Origin: UBA5794 sp964196275
Lineage (GTDB): Bacteria > Actinomycetota > Acidimicrobiia > Spongiisociales > UBA5794
Assembly (NCBI GenBank): GCA_964196275.1
Contig: CAXMSN010000093.1
Span: forward strand, 1 to 7,498
Length of the DNA stretch: 7,498 bases
Reading direction: 5' to 3'
Made by a program: the position numbers and the translations under genes. Positions within the stretch are counted from its first letter, which is position 1. Each line of letters starts with the position of its first letter. The notes under the pieces were generated by a model. It did no database searches. It was given only the letters and a program-made list of their open reading frames with translations, and was not told where the DNA came from. Below, one piece after another: positions 1 to 7,277 of this stretch.

Positions 1-57
1 ATTGCTTCTTGGGTGACATCGTAGAGGAAGGGTCGGACAGAAACGGGTCAAGAGCAC

Positions 58-211
58 GACGGACCAGCGTTCTACTCGTCCTCTTTTCAAGGGGGACGGC
101 AGAGGAGCACAGCCACGATCCAGGGGGACGTTGCAGGCTCAACGGTTCGCCGTTGAGCAACACCCTCCTGACTCGCTCCGCTCGTCCGTCCTCCCTCGCA
201 GGGAGGACGAG
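58..211. repeat. Hairpin-rich MITE/REP-like repeat, left copy
   Basis: Non-coding element with three stem-loops. Hairpin 1 (77-98) pairs an 8-bp arm CGTCCTCT with GGGGGACG around the loop TTTCAA, allowing G-T pairs. The central structure (105-183) is long and imperfect: CAGGGGG (121-127) faces CCCTCCTG (163-170), and it is capped by a perfect 9-bp stem GCTCAACGG/CCGTTGAGC with a TTCG tetraloop (137-158). Hairpin 3 (187-209) has a 10-bp stem and a 3-base loop. The ends 75-83 (CTCGTCCTC) and 203-211 (GAGGACGAG) are perfect 9-bp inverted repeats, giving a 137-bp unit. The ACGGACCA at 60-67 also recurs next to the other copy. Bases 75-186 align without gaps to 7387-7498, with about 98 of 112 identical by eye. 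No target-site duplication and no transposase ORF are visible. Confidence 0.8.
187..209 (-). terminator. Possible terminator hairpin after thrC
   Basis: The 10-bp GC-rich hairpin of the repeat element begins 55 bases past the thrC stop codon in the direction of thrC transcription. No T-rich tract follows it on the minus strand, so it is not a classical intrinsic terminator. It is symmetrical and could slow polymerase from either side. The hairpin is seen in the sequence; the terminator role is inference only. Confidence 0.25.
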
Positions 212-231
212 AAAGAGAGGCTCCACTTTCC

Positions 232-259
232 GGTCTGTGGTCTGAGGTCTGAGGTCTGA
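232..259. repeat. Heptamer tandem array after thrC (4 x 7 bp)
   Basis: Four consecutive 7-base units on the plus strand: GGTCTGT once, then GGTCTGA three times. Read in the sense of thrC they are TCAGACC x3 and ACAGACC, starting six bases after the thrC stop codon. ACAGACC differs by one base from the ACGGACC unit found after the M23 gene and after the tRNA, so the three sites look like one family. Confidence 0.85.
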
Positions 260-264
260 GACAG

Positions 265-1287
265 CTACCAGTTCAGGGCTGCCACCACGCGTTCGATTGT
301 CGCGTCGACGCTTGATGGGAGTTCGATGTGGGATACGGCGGTGTCAGGGTCCTTCAGACCGTGGCCGGTGACAGTACAGACGATCGAACCGTCCGGGAGG
401 TCGTCTCGGAACTTGATGATCCCCGCGACGCCGGCGGCGGACGCAGGTTCACAGAACACGCCAACCTTCGTCGACATGAGACGGTACGCGTCAAGGATCT
501 CGTCGTCCGTGACGGCTTCGATTCGCCCACCTGAGGCATCTCTGGCTTCGACGGCCCCTTTCCACGATGCCGGGTTGCCGATACGGATCGCGGTGGCGAC
601 CGTCTCCGGGGAATCGAAGACCTCGCCGTACACGATCGGTGCGGCTCCCTGCGCCTGAAACCCCCACATGGCTGGCGCAGTCCCGGCTTCCGAATATCCC
701 TTCCAGTACGCCGTGATATTTCCGGCGTTCCCAACGGGAAGTGCGTGGACGGCCGGTGCACCGCCGAGTGCATCGATAACCTCGAATGCTGCGGTCTTCT
801 GCGCTTCGATGCGGTACGGGTTCACGGAGTTCACGAGGGCGACGTCGTGCGTGGCGGCAAGCACTTTGACGATCTCGAGTGCATCGTCGAAGTTCCCCTC
901 GATCGGAACGATCCGGGCGCCGTGAGCGACGGCCTGAGCTAGTTTCCCCACTGCGATCTTTCCAGCAGGAAGGACAACCACACACTCGAGACCTGCTCTG
1001 GCCGCGTAGGCGGCAGCGGACGCCGAAGTGTTGCCTGTCGAGGCGCATGCCACGGCCCGCGCACCCTCCTCAACCGCCTTTGAGACCGCAAGCGTCATCC
1101 CCCGGTCCTTGAACGATCCAGTCGGGTTCATCCCCTCGAACTTGAAGAAGACGTCGCGTTCGACGATCTCGGACACGGCAGGCGCCGGTATGAGCGGCGT
1201 TCCGCCCTCGAGGAGCGTGACGACAGGGGTATCAGAAGAGACGGGCAGGCGATCTCTGTGTTCCTCGATGACCCCTTTCCAGGTCAC
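265..1287 (-). CDS. thrC: Threonine synthase
   Basis: Pyridoxal-phosphate enzyme of the last threonine step, converting O-phospho-L-homoserine and water to L-threonine and phosphate in the cytoplasm. The 340-residue protein is the short, bacterial/actinobacterial length. The cofactor lysine is K60 in NPTGSFKDRG (residues 54-63), the substrate loop STGNTSAS lies at 83-90, and the glycine-rich phosphate-binding loop GNAGN at 186-190. The C-terminal CTVTGHGLKDPDTA motif is typical of the family. The start is a GTG (1285-1287) that overlaps the hom stop as GTGA. A GGAG ribosome-binding site sits about seven bases upstream, inside the end of hom, so translation is probably coupled to hom. The stop is TAG. 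In many actinobacteria thrB follows directly; here the next 264 bases contain only repeats. Confidence 0.96.
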   Translation of the reverse strand: MTWKGVIEEHRDRLPVSSDTPVVTLLEGGTPLIPAPAVSEIVERDVFFKFEGMNPTGSFKDRGMTLAVSKAVEEGARAVACASTGNTSASAAAYAARAGLECVVVLPAGKIAVGKLAQAVAHGARIVPIEGNFDDALEIVKVLAATHDVALVNSVNPYRIEAQKTAAFEVIDALGGAPAVHALPVGNAGNITAYWKGYSEAGTAPAMWGFQAQGAAPIVYGEVFDSPETVATAIRIGNPASWKGAVEARDASGGRIEAVTDDEILDAYRLMSTKVGVFCEPASAAGVAGIIKFRDDLPDGSIVCTVTGHGLKDPDTAVSHIELPSSVDATIERVVAALNW

Positions 1288-2573
1288 GACTCATCTCCGA
1301 GGACACGGATCACCGCGGCAACCTCCAGGACCTCTGGGATCTGCTCAAGCGTCGTGAGAGCGGCCCGCTGTGCTGCTTCGGAAGCGGCGTGTGTGACGAC
1401 GATCAGTTCGGCCTGACTGTCCACGCCTTCCTGCCACACAGACCGGATCGAAACACCAACATCTCCGAAACCGGACGCGATCTTGGCGAGAACCCCCGGT
1501 TGATCGTCGACACTGAGCCGAACGTACCACTCGGTGTGGATGTTCTCGAACGGCACGATTTCTCCCGGCGAGAACCGTATCCGCGGCGCAACTTGGGCAC
1601 CTGCGAGCGTCTCACGTGCGGCGTCGATCACATCCCCGAGAACAGCGGTCGCCGTCGGTGCCCCGCCCGCTCCCGGTCCAGCGAAGAGAAGGGACTCGAT
1701 CGACGGGCCCTCGATGAATACCGCATTCGTCGCCCCGCGGATCGAGGCAAGCGGATGCTCCGCAGGCACCATCGCCGGATGCACCCTTGCGTTGACTCCG
1801 TCGCCGACCGTTTCACATATACAGATGAGCTTGATCACGTAGCCGAAGTCGGCCGCAAAGGCCATATCGACCGTAGTGATCGCCTCGATGCCCTCGAAGT
1901 ACACATCTGAAACCCCGACCCAGGTTCCGAACGCAAGTGACGCGAGTATGGCGGCCTTGGCTGCTGCATCTGCCCCACTGATGTCGGCAGTCGGGTCTGG
2001 CTCCGCGTACCCAAGCTCCTTGGCCTCTGCGAGCGCATCCGCATAGCCGGTCCCTTGCTCGGCCATCTCCGTGAGAATGAAGTTCGTTGTCCCATTGACG
2101 ACCCCGATTACACGGTCTATCTGCTCTCCCGCAAGTGTTTCGGACAGCGGGCGGATGATCGGGATGCCCCCGCCCACAGCGGCTTCGAACAGGAAAGGGA
2201 CGCCCGATCGCTCGGCTGCTGCGATCAGTTCTGGACCGCGTGCGGCGATCAACTCCTTGTTGGCCGAGATCACGGGTTTGCCAGCTTCGAGCGCCGCGAG
2301 GATGAGGTCTCCCGCGGGTTCAAGGCCACCCATCACCTCGACGACGATGTCAACGCTCGGATCATTGACAACCCCGAACAGGTCTGAGGTGACGACATCA
2401 GCCGGGACGTCGAACGCTCTCGGCTTGTCGATGTTCTTCACGCCGATTCTGCGGACGTCGAACGTGAGACCCGTCTTAGAAGAGATCGCCTCGGACTCGC
2501 CAACGAGTTTCTGAACGAGCGTGCCGCCCACAGTGCCAGCGCCGAGCAATCCGATACCAATATTGCCATCCAT
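1284..2573 (-). CDS. hom: Homoserine dehydrogenase with C-terminal ACT domain
   Basis: NAD(P)-dependent reduction of L-aspartate-4-semialdehyde to L-homoserine, the branch point to threonine and methionine. The protein has 429 residues, normal for the monofunctional enzyme. The Rossmann nucleotide loop is GAGTVG at 11-16. The catalytic-domain motif SANKELIA holds K106, VNGTTNFILTEM lies at 159-170, and the signature around 184-206 (EAKELGYAEPDPTAD onward) includes D202 and K206, matching the Asp/Lys pair of the yeast enzyme by spacing. An ACT domain (about 350-425, LSVDDQPGVLAKIASGFGDV) suggests feedback control by threonine, as known for this type. I chose ATG 2573 because family similarity begins at once (MDGNIGIGLLGAG); the reading frame stays open 142 codons upstream, but that part is low-complexity sequence antisense to the M23 gene. 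No clear Shine-Dalgarno is seen. It forms an operon with thrC. Confidence 0.95.
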   Translation of the reverse strand: MDGNIGIGLLGAGTVGGTLVQKLVGESEAISSKTGLTFDVRRIGVKNIDKPRAFDVPADVVTSDLFGVVNDPSVDIVVEVMGGLEPAGDLILAALEAGKPVISANKELIAARGPELIAAAERSGVPFLFEAAVGGGIPIIRPLSETLAGEQIDRVIGVVNGTTNFILTEMAEQGTGYADALAEAKELGYAEPDPTADISGADAAAKAAILASLAFGTWVGVSDVYFEGIEAITTVDMAFAADFGYVIKLICICETVGDGVNARVHPAMVPAEHPLASIRGATNAVFIEGPSIESLLFAGPGAGGAPTATAVLGDVIDAARETLAGAQVAPRIRFSPGEIVPFENIHTEWYVRLSVDDQPGVLAKIASGFGDVGVSIRSVWQEGVDSQAELIVVTHAASEAAQRAALTTLEQIPEVLEVAAVIRVLGDES

Positions 2574-2581
2574 GGTTGGCG

Positions 2582-2587
2582 ACGATA
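2582..2587 (-). promoter_or_regulatory. Possible -10 box for a leaderless hom transcript
   Basis: On the minus strand TATCGT ends eight bases before the hom ATG, a spacing that would put transcription start at or next to the start codon. This fits the lack of a Shine-Dalgarno and the common use of leaderless mRNAs in actinobacteria. No convincing -35 box is visible, so the call is tentative. The rest of the 126-bp divergent gap (2574-2699) shows no hairpin or operator I can name. Confidence 0.25.
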
Positions 2588-2699
2588 GTGTGACCGGGTG
2601 CAGAGACGTTCGCTGAAGCGACGGCCGGCACGCTGGGCTATCGCTATCAACACTCGGAGTTCCGCTACAGAAAGTCGCCCCACTCGCCGATTCATTCGT

Positions 2700-4094
2700 A
2701 TGGGTCGTTCGAACTACGTGGTTACTTTCTTCGTGGCGCTGTTTCTGTGCGCCACGATGGTTCCGTCTGCCTTCGCCGAAGAACCGCCTCCCCCAACCGA
2801 AACCACCACCACTACCACCACTGTTCCTCCGGACGAGTCTGAACCTCCAGTCGATCCCGACGAAGGCGAAGTCCGAACGCCTCCTGACCCGGTCGAGAGG
2901 ATCGAGGTTGTTCGGAACCTCATCTTCCCCATCGTCGGACCGACCTACTACTACCGGGGCTTCGGCGCCTGCAGGGACAACTGCACACGCGAGCATCACG
3001 GCGTCGACATCATGTCCTGGAACTGGAAGGGGCTAGCCGTGGTCGCTGCCCACGACGGCGTGGTTACACGCGTTACCTACGACAAGGGCAATGCAGGGTG
3101 CTCCGTTCGCATCAGGTCGCGCGATCGGTGGGAGACGAGGTATCTCCACTTGAACAACGATCTCCCGGGAACCGATGAGATCGGCGCACAGTGTCCCGCC
3201 GCGGGGATCGAGGTCGGAACCAGAGTGTCGGCGGGCCAGGTAATCGCGTGGGTGGGTGACAGCGGGAACGCAGAGACGACGCCACCGCACATTCACTTCG
3301 AACTCAGAACGCCGGGAGGCCACCCCGTCGACCCGTACGAATCGCTGCGCAAAGCGAGTCGGGTCACCTACGAGTGGCTCCCGTCGAACATGAGTGAGGC
3401 GAGCCTCATCATCACGGGCGCCTACAAGCCAGAAACGAACGGCACGACGATCGTCGTCACGACCGACGAGGCGCATCGGCTAACGGAGAGCGAGTTCGAT
3501 GCCATGACGCTCATGGCGCCAGTAGTGGTGATCGACCCCGGCAACCCTATGCCGGCGCTCGACGAGATCGCACGACTCGCGTCACGGGCGATCACGATCA
3601 TGTCTGACGAGAACGTGCAATGGCTCGAGAACAGCCTTGCACAGGTCACGGCGATCATCGACCGCGTGTCCATTCCCGAGTTCCAGGACGAAACGGCGAT
3701 CTTCGTACCTGACAGCGACGAAGTTCCCACGATCGGCCCGAACATCGAGGACCGCTTCACAACGATCATCGCTGGCCGCATAGAGCGAATCCGTAAATCG
3801 AGGATCGATGAACTTGAGGACTTCAGCAAGAGCCATCAGTCCCTCATCCTCCACTCGGCCTCATGGGGCAGGAAATACCTTGGCCAACGCTCGTGGGTCT
3901 CTCCTGGCAGGTACGCAGATCGAACACTGCTGTGGTGGCCAACCGGTAATGGCTGGGTTGGAACCGAGTCGATGAACGACATCCCGTCACAGGGCATCGC
4001 GTACGTGACCGAGGGCAGGGCCACTCCGTGGACGTTCGCCTACCTGGCCTCACTCGCCGAACTCGATCAAATGCCCATCTGGCGAAGCCGCTGA
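2700..4094 (+). CDS. Secreted M23 (LytM-type) metallopeptidase with unknown C-terminal region
   Basis: Predicted exported zinc endopeptidase, 464 residues. Residues 1-26 form a signal peptide (MGRSNY, hydrophobic core, cleavage after AFA). A low-complexity Pro/Thr/Glu linker follows (27-65, with seven consecutive Thr). The M23 domain spans about 75-215: zinc-ligand motif HxxxD at H99-D103 (HHGVD), H150 in YLHL, and HIH at 197-199, so the metal site looks complete. Cysteines 91, 95, 134 and 165 could form disulfides. The remaining 245 residues are unassigned; 255-325 has alternating beta/alpha character (APVVVIDPG, then SRAITIM) faintly like cell-wall-binding type 2 repeats, which is only a guess. 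I chose ATG 2700 for the signal peptide; the frame is open back to 2598 without signal features. The family usually cuts peptidoglycan peptides or acts as a regulator or scaffold. The gene lies antiparallel between hom and lysA. Confidence 0.88.
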   Translation: MGRSNYVVTFFVALFLCATMVPSAFAEEPPPPTETTTTTTTVPPDESEPPVDPDEGEVRTPPDPVERIEVVRNLIFPIVGPTYYYRGFGACRDNCTREHHGVDIMSWNWKGLAVVAAHDGVVTRVTYDKGNAGCSVRIRSRDRWETRYLHLNNDLPGTDEIGAQCPAAGIEVGTRVSAGQVIAWVGDSGNAETTPPHIHFELRTPGGHPVDPYESLRKASRVTYEWLPSNMSEASLIITGAYKPETNGTTIVVTTDEAHRLTESEFDAMTLMAPVVVIDPGNPMPALDEIARLASRAITIMSDENVQWLENSLAQVTAIIDRVSIPEFQDETAIFVPDSDEVPTIGPNIEDRFTTIIAGRIERIRKSRIDELEDFSKSHQSLILHSASWGRKYLGQRSWVSPGRYADRTLLWWPTGNGWVGTESMNDIPSQGIAYVTEGRATPWTFAYLASLAELDQMPIWRSR

Positions 4095-4095
4095 C

Positions 4096-4121
4096 ACGGA
4101 CCACGGACCACGGACCACGGA
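4096..4121. repeat. Heptamer tandem array after the M23 gene (3.7 x 7 bp)
   Basis: ACGGACC is repeated three times and followed by ACGGA, beginning two bases after the M23 TGA stop, in the 70-bp gap between that gene and the convergent lysA. The unit is one base from the ACAGACC unit in the array after thrC and identical to the unit after the tRNA. Confidence 0.88.
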
Positions 4122-4140
4122 AGAGTGCCATTGCCGAGCC

Positions 4141-4167
4141 TGTCATGGAGCGCAGCGAGCGGTCTCA
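4141..4167. repeat. Short repeat-like fragment overlapping the lysA stop
   Basis: GGAGCGCAGCGA (4147-4158) matches GGAGCGCAACGA of the right-hand hairpin repeat (7416-7427 region) at 11 of 12 bases, and resembles the reverse complement of its CTCGCTTCGCTC arm. The stretch ends in GGTCTCA, whose TCA supplies the lysA stop codon. It may be a remnant of a dispersed repeat that set the end of lysA, but the match is too short to be sure. No clean terminator hairpin is visible in the gap. Confidence 0.3.
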
Positions 4168-5439
4168 GCCGACGTCGTTTGCCGTGAGGTCCTCGTAGGT
4201 TTGGCGGGCGACAACCACTCTTGACGATCCGTCCCTGACGAACACCACGGCGGGGCGGAGCACCTGGTTGTAGTTCGAGCCCATCGAGTGCCCATATGCG
4301 CCCGTGACAGGTGTGCACACGATATCGCCGATAGCCACATCCGCGGGAAGGTCCGCCTCACGAACGAGGATGTCGCCGCTCTCACAGTGTTTCCCAACGA
4401 TTCGAGCGCGCATCGGTCGAGGCGCTGTGACCGCACGAGGAAGGAAGGCTTCGTAGCCGCTGCCATACAGAACCGGCCTCGGGTTGTCTGACAGACCACC
4501 GTCGACCGCCACGTACGTACGGACTCCTGGCACCGTCTTGATGGTGCCAACGGTGTATGCCGTGAGAGCGGCCTGCGCAACGATCGACCGGCCAGGCTCG
4601 GCCGAGATCGTGGCGGTGATCCCCGAACGCGCGGCTGCGTCGCGGGCGATGTCAGCCCACTCGGTGATCGAGCGGTCCGCTTCTCCCTCGACGTACGCAA
4701 CGCCAAGTCCACCTCCGATGGAAAGCTCTTCCGCGTCGGACGGCACGACAAACGGGGCGAGGGATGCGATGGCCTTTCCGTACGATTCAATATCGAACAC
4801 CTGGCTTCCGACGTGTGCATGAATACCGCGAAAGGTGACCGAACTGCTCGCCGTTGCCCGATCGATGGCCGACTGGGCGTGACCCTCTGCGATCGGGAAC
4901 CCGAACTTCGAGTCCGTTATCCCTGTCTGGAGATACTCATGGGTGTGTGCCTCGATTCCAGGGTTGACACGGATGAGAACGTCCGGAGCGCGGAATCCAG
5001 AAGCCACAAGGGCCTCGATCCTGTCGAATTCGTCGAAAGAGTCCACGACGATCCGGCTGACGCGTGCGTCGAGGGCCATCTCGAGTTCCTGGACGGACTT
5101 GTTGTTCCCGTGCATCACCAACTTGTCCGCTGGCACGCCGGCGGCAAGGGCGATGAACATCTCTCCACCGGTCGAGACATCGACATGCATGCCTGCCTCG
5201 TATGCGATCCGAGCCATTGCTTTGCACAGGAACGCCTTCGACGCATAGGCAACGCCCGGCCCGAAAGCCTCTACTGCTTCCTCGCAGCGGTCGATGAGTT
5301 GTTGTTCGTCGTATATGAAGAGTGGCGACCCGTACTGAGCGACAAGGTCCGTCACGCTGCAGCCGCCGACCGTGAGGCTGTGGTCTGCCAGCGCGGCCGA
5401 TCCCGGAAGCAGGTCGAACGGAACCGGTGAAGCGCTCAC
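4165..5439 (-). CDS. lysA: Diaminopimelate decarboxylase
   Basis: Fold-type III PLP enzyme that decarboxylates meso-2,6-diaminopimelate to L-lysine, the last step of lysine synthesis, drawing on a pool shared with peptidoglycan. The protein has 424 residues, the family's usual length. The cofactor lysine is K68 in YASKAF, followed by HVDVSTGGE at 85-93. HAHVGSQ is at 207-213, the glycine-rich phosphate loop SIGGGLG at 240-246, EPGRS at 281-285, the active-site CESGD at 352-356 (C352), and the closing GAYGHSMGSNYN at 380-391. I chose the GTG at 5437-5439, which overlaps the argS TGA as GTGA, because the frame upstream has only argS-antisense-like composition. No strong Shine-Dalgarno is seen, so reinitiation after argS is likely. 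The frame could extend to an ATG at 5520, but nothing supports that. It faces the M23 gene tail to tail. Confidence 0.95.
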   Translation of the reverse strand: MSASPVPFDLLPGSAALADHSLTVGGCSVTDLVAQYGSPLFIYDEQQLIDRCEEAVEAFGPGVAYASKAFLCKAMARIAYEAGMHVDVSTGGEMFIALAAGVPADKLVMHGNNKSVQELEMALDARVSRIVVDSFDEFDRIEALVASGFRAPDVLIRVNPGIEAHTHEYLQTGITDSKFGFPIAEGHAQSAIDRATASSSVTFRGIHAHVGSQVFDIESYGKAIASLAPFVVPSDAEELSIGGGLGVAYVEGEADRSITEWADIARDAAARSGITATISAEPGRSIVAQAALTAYTVGTIKTVPGVRTYVAVDGGLSDNPRPVLYGSGYEAFLPRAVTAPRPMRARIVGKHCESGDILVREADLPADVAIGDIVCTPVTGAYGHSMGSNYNQVLRPAVVFVRDGSSRVVVARQTYEDLTANDVG

Positions 5440-7214
5440 ATGCGGTCCGGGATCCCGATACCGAGCAGGTCGAGGAGCAGATCGATCACCCCGAGAGTGA
5501 GGTCGACGAGGGCGAGCCAAGATGCTTGCCGCTCGGCATCGGACTCGCTCAGGATGTGACAGTGCTCGTAGAACCGACTGAAGTCGGTCGCTACCTCGTA
5601 TGCATACTCCGCGATGACATTCGGGGCACGAAGCGTTGCGGACCGGTCGAGCACCTCAGGCAGCCTCACAAGCCGGAGCATGAGCCGGCGCTCCTGATCA
5701 ACCGTCGGCTCGACCAAAGGACCCGCGGTGATACCAGCCTCCGCAGCCTTTCTCAGAATCGACCTGATTCGCACGGCCGAGTACTGAAGGTACGGCCCGG
5801 TCTTGCCTTCAAACGCTGAGAAGCGGTCGAGATCGAAGACGTAGTTCGAAGTACGGTGATTCGACAGGTCTCCGAACTTGAGCGACGCAAGGCCAACCTG
5901 TCGTGCGATGCGCTCGCGCTCCTCCTCTGGATAACTCTCGGCGATGTGGGCTTCGCTGAGCCGCGTGCGTGCGGCATCGGTGATGAGCTCGATCAATTCA
6001 CCAAGACGGAGGACGCCGCCTTCTCTGGTCTTGAACGGCTTTCCATCTGGTCCGTTGACCGTGCCGAACCCGATGTGCTCAAGCACGACCTCTTGCGGAG
6101 AGATCCCGGCTGAACGAGCCGCTCGGAATACCTGTTCGAAGTGGAGGCTCTGGCGCGAGTCGACCACGTACAGCATCACGTCGGCGTCCATCTCTTGAAT
6201 CCGCATCTCTATCGTCGCCATGTCTGTCGTCGAGTACAGGTAGGAGCCATCGGACCGGGTGAGCAGCAGCGGCGGAAGCTCCTTTGCGTCGTCCGGCTGA
6301 GAGACGTCGATGACCACGGCGCCGTCCGACTCGCGCGCATCTCCGGACGTCACAAGACGATCAACCATCGGGGCGAGACGGTCGTGGACGGTCGACTCCC
6401 CGTGCCAGACATCGAACGTGACGTTGAGTGCCTCGAAGTCGATGCGCTGGCCCGCGACGGACACGTCGCGGAAGTGACGCCACAGAGCGAGGTATCCCGG
6501 CCTTCCATTCTGAAGGTCGAACGTCGCTGCTCTCGCCCGCTCGGCGACCGCGGGATCTTCGGCGTAACGCTTCGTGACCACCGTGTACATCTCAGAGAGC
6601 TGGTCAAGATCAACCGGAGGCGTGGCCGGGTACGGGCTGTCTGTTGACTCGTCGTACTGCGGATCGAAGTACGGCAGGTCGGGCTGGCGATCCTCGAGCT
6701 CGATGATCAGCTGTCCGATCGGCATCCCCCAGTCGCCCATGTGGATGTCGCCGATGGTGTTGTGACCGAGGAACCGGAACAGCCGCTTGATCGACTCACC
6801 GATCACGGCCGCGCGTAGGTGCCCGACGTGCAAAGATTTCGACATGTTCGGACCGCCATAGTCGACGACAACCGTCTTCGGATCTTCCACGACAGCGACA
6901 CCAAGTCGGTCGGAGAGGGCCATGTCGGCCACCGTGGATGTGAGCAGGGTTGGCGTCACGACAATGTTGATGAAACCGGGGCCTGCGATCTCAAGGCTCT
7001 CGATGAGATCTGGGGCATCGATCGACATGGCAACCGCTTCGGCAAGTCCCCGTGGATTCCTGCCTGCGGCTTTGGCCGCACCGAGCGCACCGTTGCATTG
7101 GTAGTCGGCGAGCTCTGGGCGTTGAGATACCACGACCTCGCCGTACTCGGCGCCGACACCTTCAGCTGCGAACGCCTCTGCGAACACCGCAGTGAGTTGG
7201 GATTGGAGCGACAT
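5436..7214 (-). CDS. argS: Arginine--tRNA ligase
   Basis: Class I aminoacyl-tRNA synthetase that attaches arginine to tRNA-Arg using ATP. The protein has 592 residues, a normal bacterial length. The N-terminal Add1-type tRNA-binding domain covers about 1-95, including LADYQCNGALGAAK and EIAGPGFINI. The HIGH motif appears as HVGH at 129-132 inside GGPNMSKSLHVGHLR. There is no canonical KMSKS; the equivalent loop is GKPFKTREGG at 391-400, as in many bacterial ArgS. The DALR anticodon-binding domain starts near 475 (GPYLQYSAVRIRSILRKA) and ends with the usual GIPDRM-type tail. I chose ATG 7214, where family similarity starts (MSLQSQLTAVFAEAF). The open frame continues 48 codons upstream, but that stretch is the complement of the tRNA gene. 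An AGGA lies only two bases before the ATG, so the ribosome-binding site is poor. lysA follows with a four-base overlap. Confidence 0.97.
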   Translation of the reverse strand: MSLQSQLTAVFAEAFAAEGVGAEYGEVVVSQRPELADYQCNGALGAAKAAGRNPRGLAEAVAMSIDAPDLIESLEIAGPGFINIVVTPTLLTSTVADMALSDRLGVAVVEDPKTVVVDYGGPNMSKSLHVGHLRAAVIGESIKRLFRFLGHNTIGDIHMGDWGMPIGQLIIELEDRQPDLPYFDPQYDESTDSPYPATPPVDLDQLSEMYTVVTKRYAEDPAVAERARAATFDLQNGRPGYLALWRHFRDVSVAGQRIDFEALNVTFDVWHGESTVHDRLAPMVDRLVTSGDARESDGAVVIDVSQPDDAKELPPLLLTRSDGSYLYSTTDMATIEMRIQEMDADVMLYVVDSRQSLHFEQVFRAARSAGISPQEVVLEHIGFGTVNGPDGKPFKTREGGVLRLGELIELITDAARTRLSEAHIAESYPEEERERIARQVGLASLKFGDLSNHRTSNYVFDLDRFSAFEGKTGPYLQYSAVRIRSILRKAAEAGITAGPLVEPTVDQERRLMLRLVRLPEVLDRSATLRAPNVIAEYAYEVATDFSRFYEHCHILSESDAERQASWLALVDLTLGVIDLLLDLLGIGIPDRM

Positions 7215-7271
7215 GGTCCTGCTGTTCGGAATCGACAATGGCAACCAGGTGAGGTGCCCGAGCATCAAGGT

Positions 7272-7277
7272 TACAAT
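7272..7277 (+). promoter_or_regulatory. Possible -10 box for tRNA-Arg
   Basis: TACAAT ends eight bases before the mature tRNA 5' end, matching five of six bases of the TATAAT consensus and the close spacing typical of tRNA promoters. No good -35 hexamer is found 16-18 bases upstream. The 71-bp gap 7215-7285 must also carry the start signals of the divergent argS, for which I see no clear box. Confidence 0.4.

Noticed and set aside
1..19. Possible minus-strand gene start leaving the window (ATG at 17-19, reading MSPKKQ)
   Set aside because: Only six codons are visible and there is no ribosome-binding site; it could be the next gene but cannot be supported here.
9..245. 78-codon plus-strand ORF at the left edge
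   Set aside because: It runs through the hairpin repeat and the heptamer array, so its length is explained by repeat composition; no recognisable protein features.
2574..2999. Upstream extension of hom by 142 codons
   Set aside because: It overlaps the signal peptide and linker of the M23 gene in antisense and has no homoserine dehydrogenase features; the Rossmann motif begins right after ATG 2573.
4095..4164. Bidirectional terminator between the M23 gene and lysA
   Set aside because: The gap has no stable stem-loop with a T-rich tail on either strand; only the heptamer array and a short repeat-like fragment are seen.
4813..5430. 205-codon plus-strand ORF antisense to lysA
   Set aside because: It is a shadow frame created by GC-rich codon bias in lysA, with no motif and no start signal; lysA is strongly supported on the other strand.
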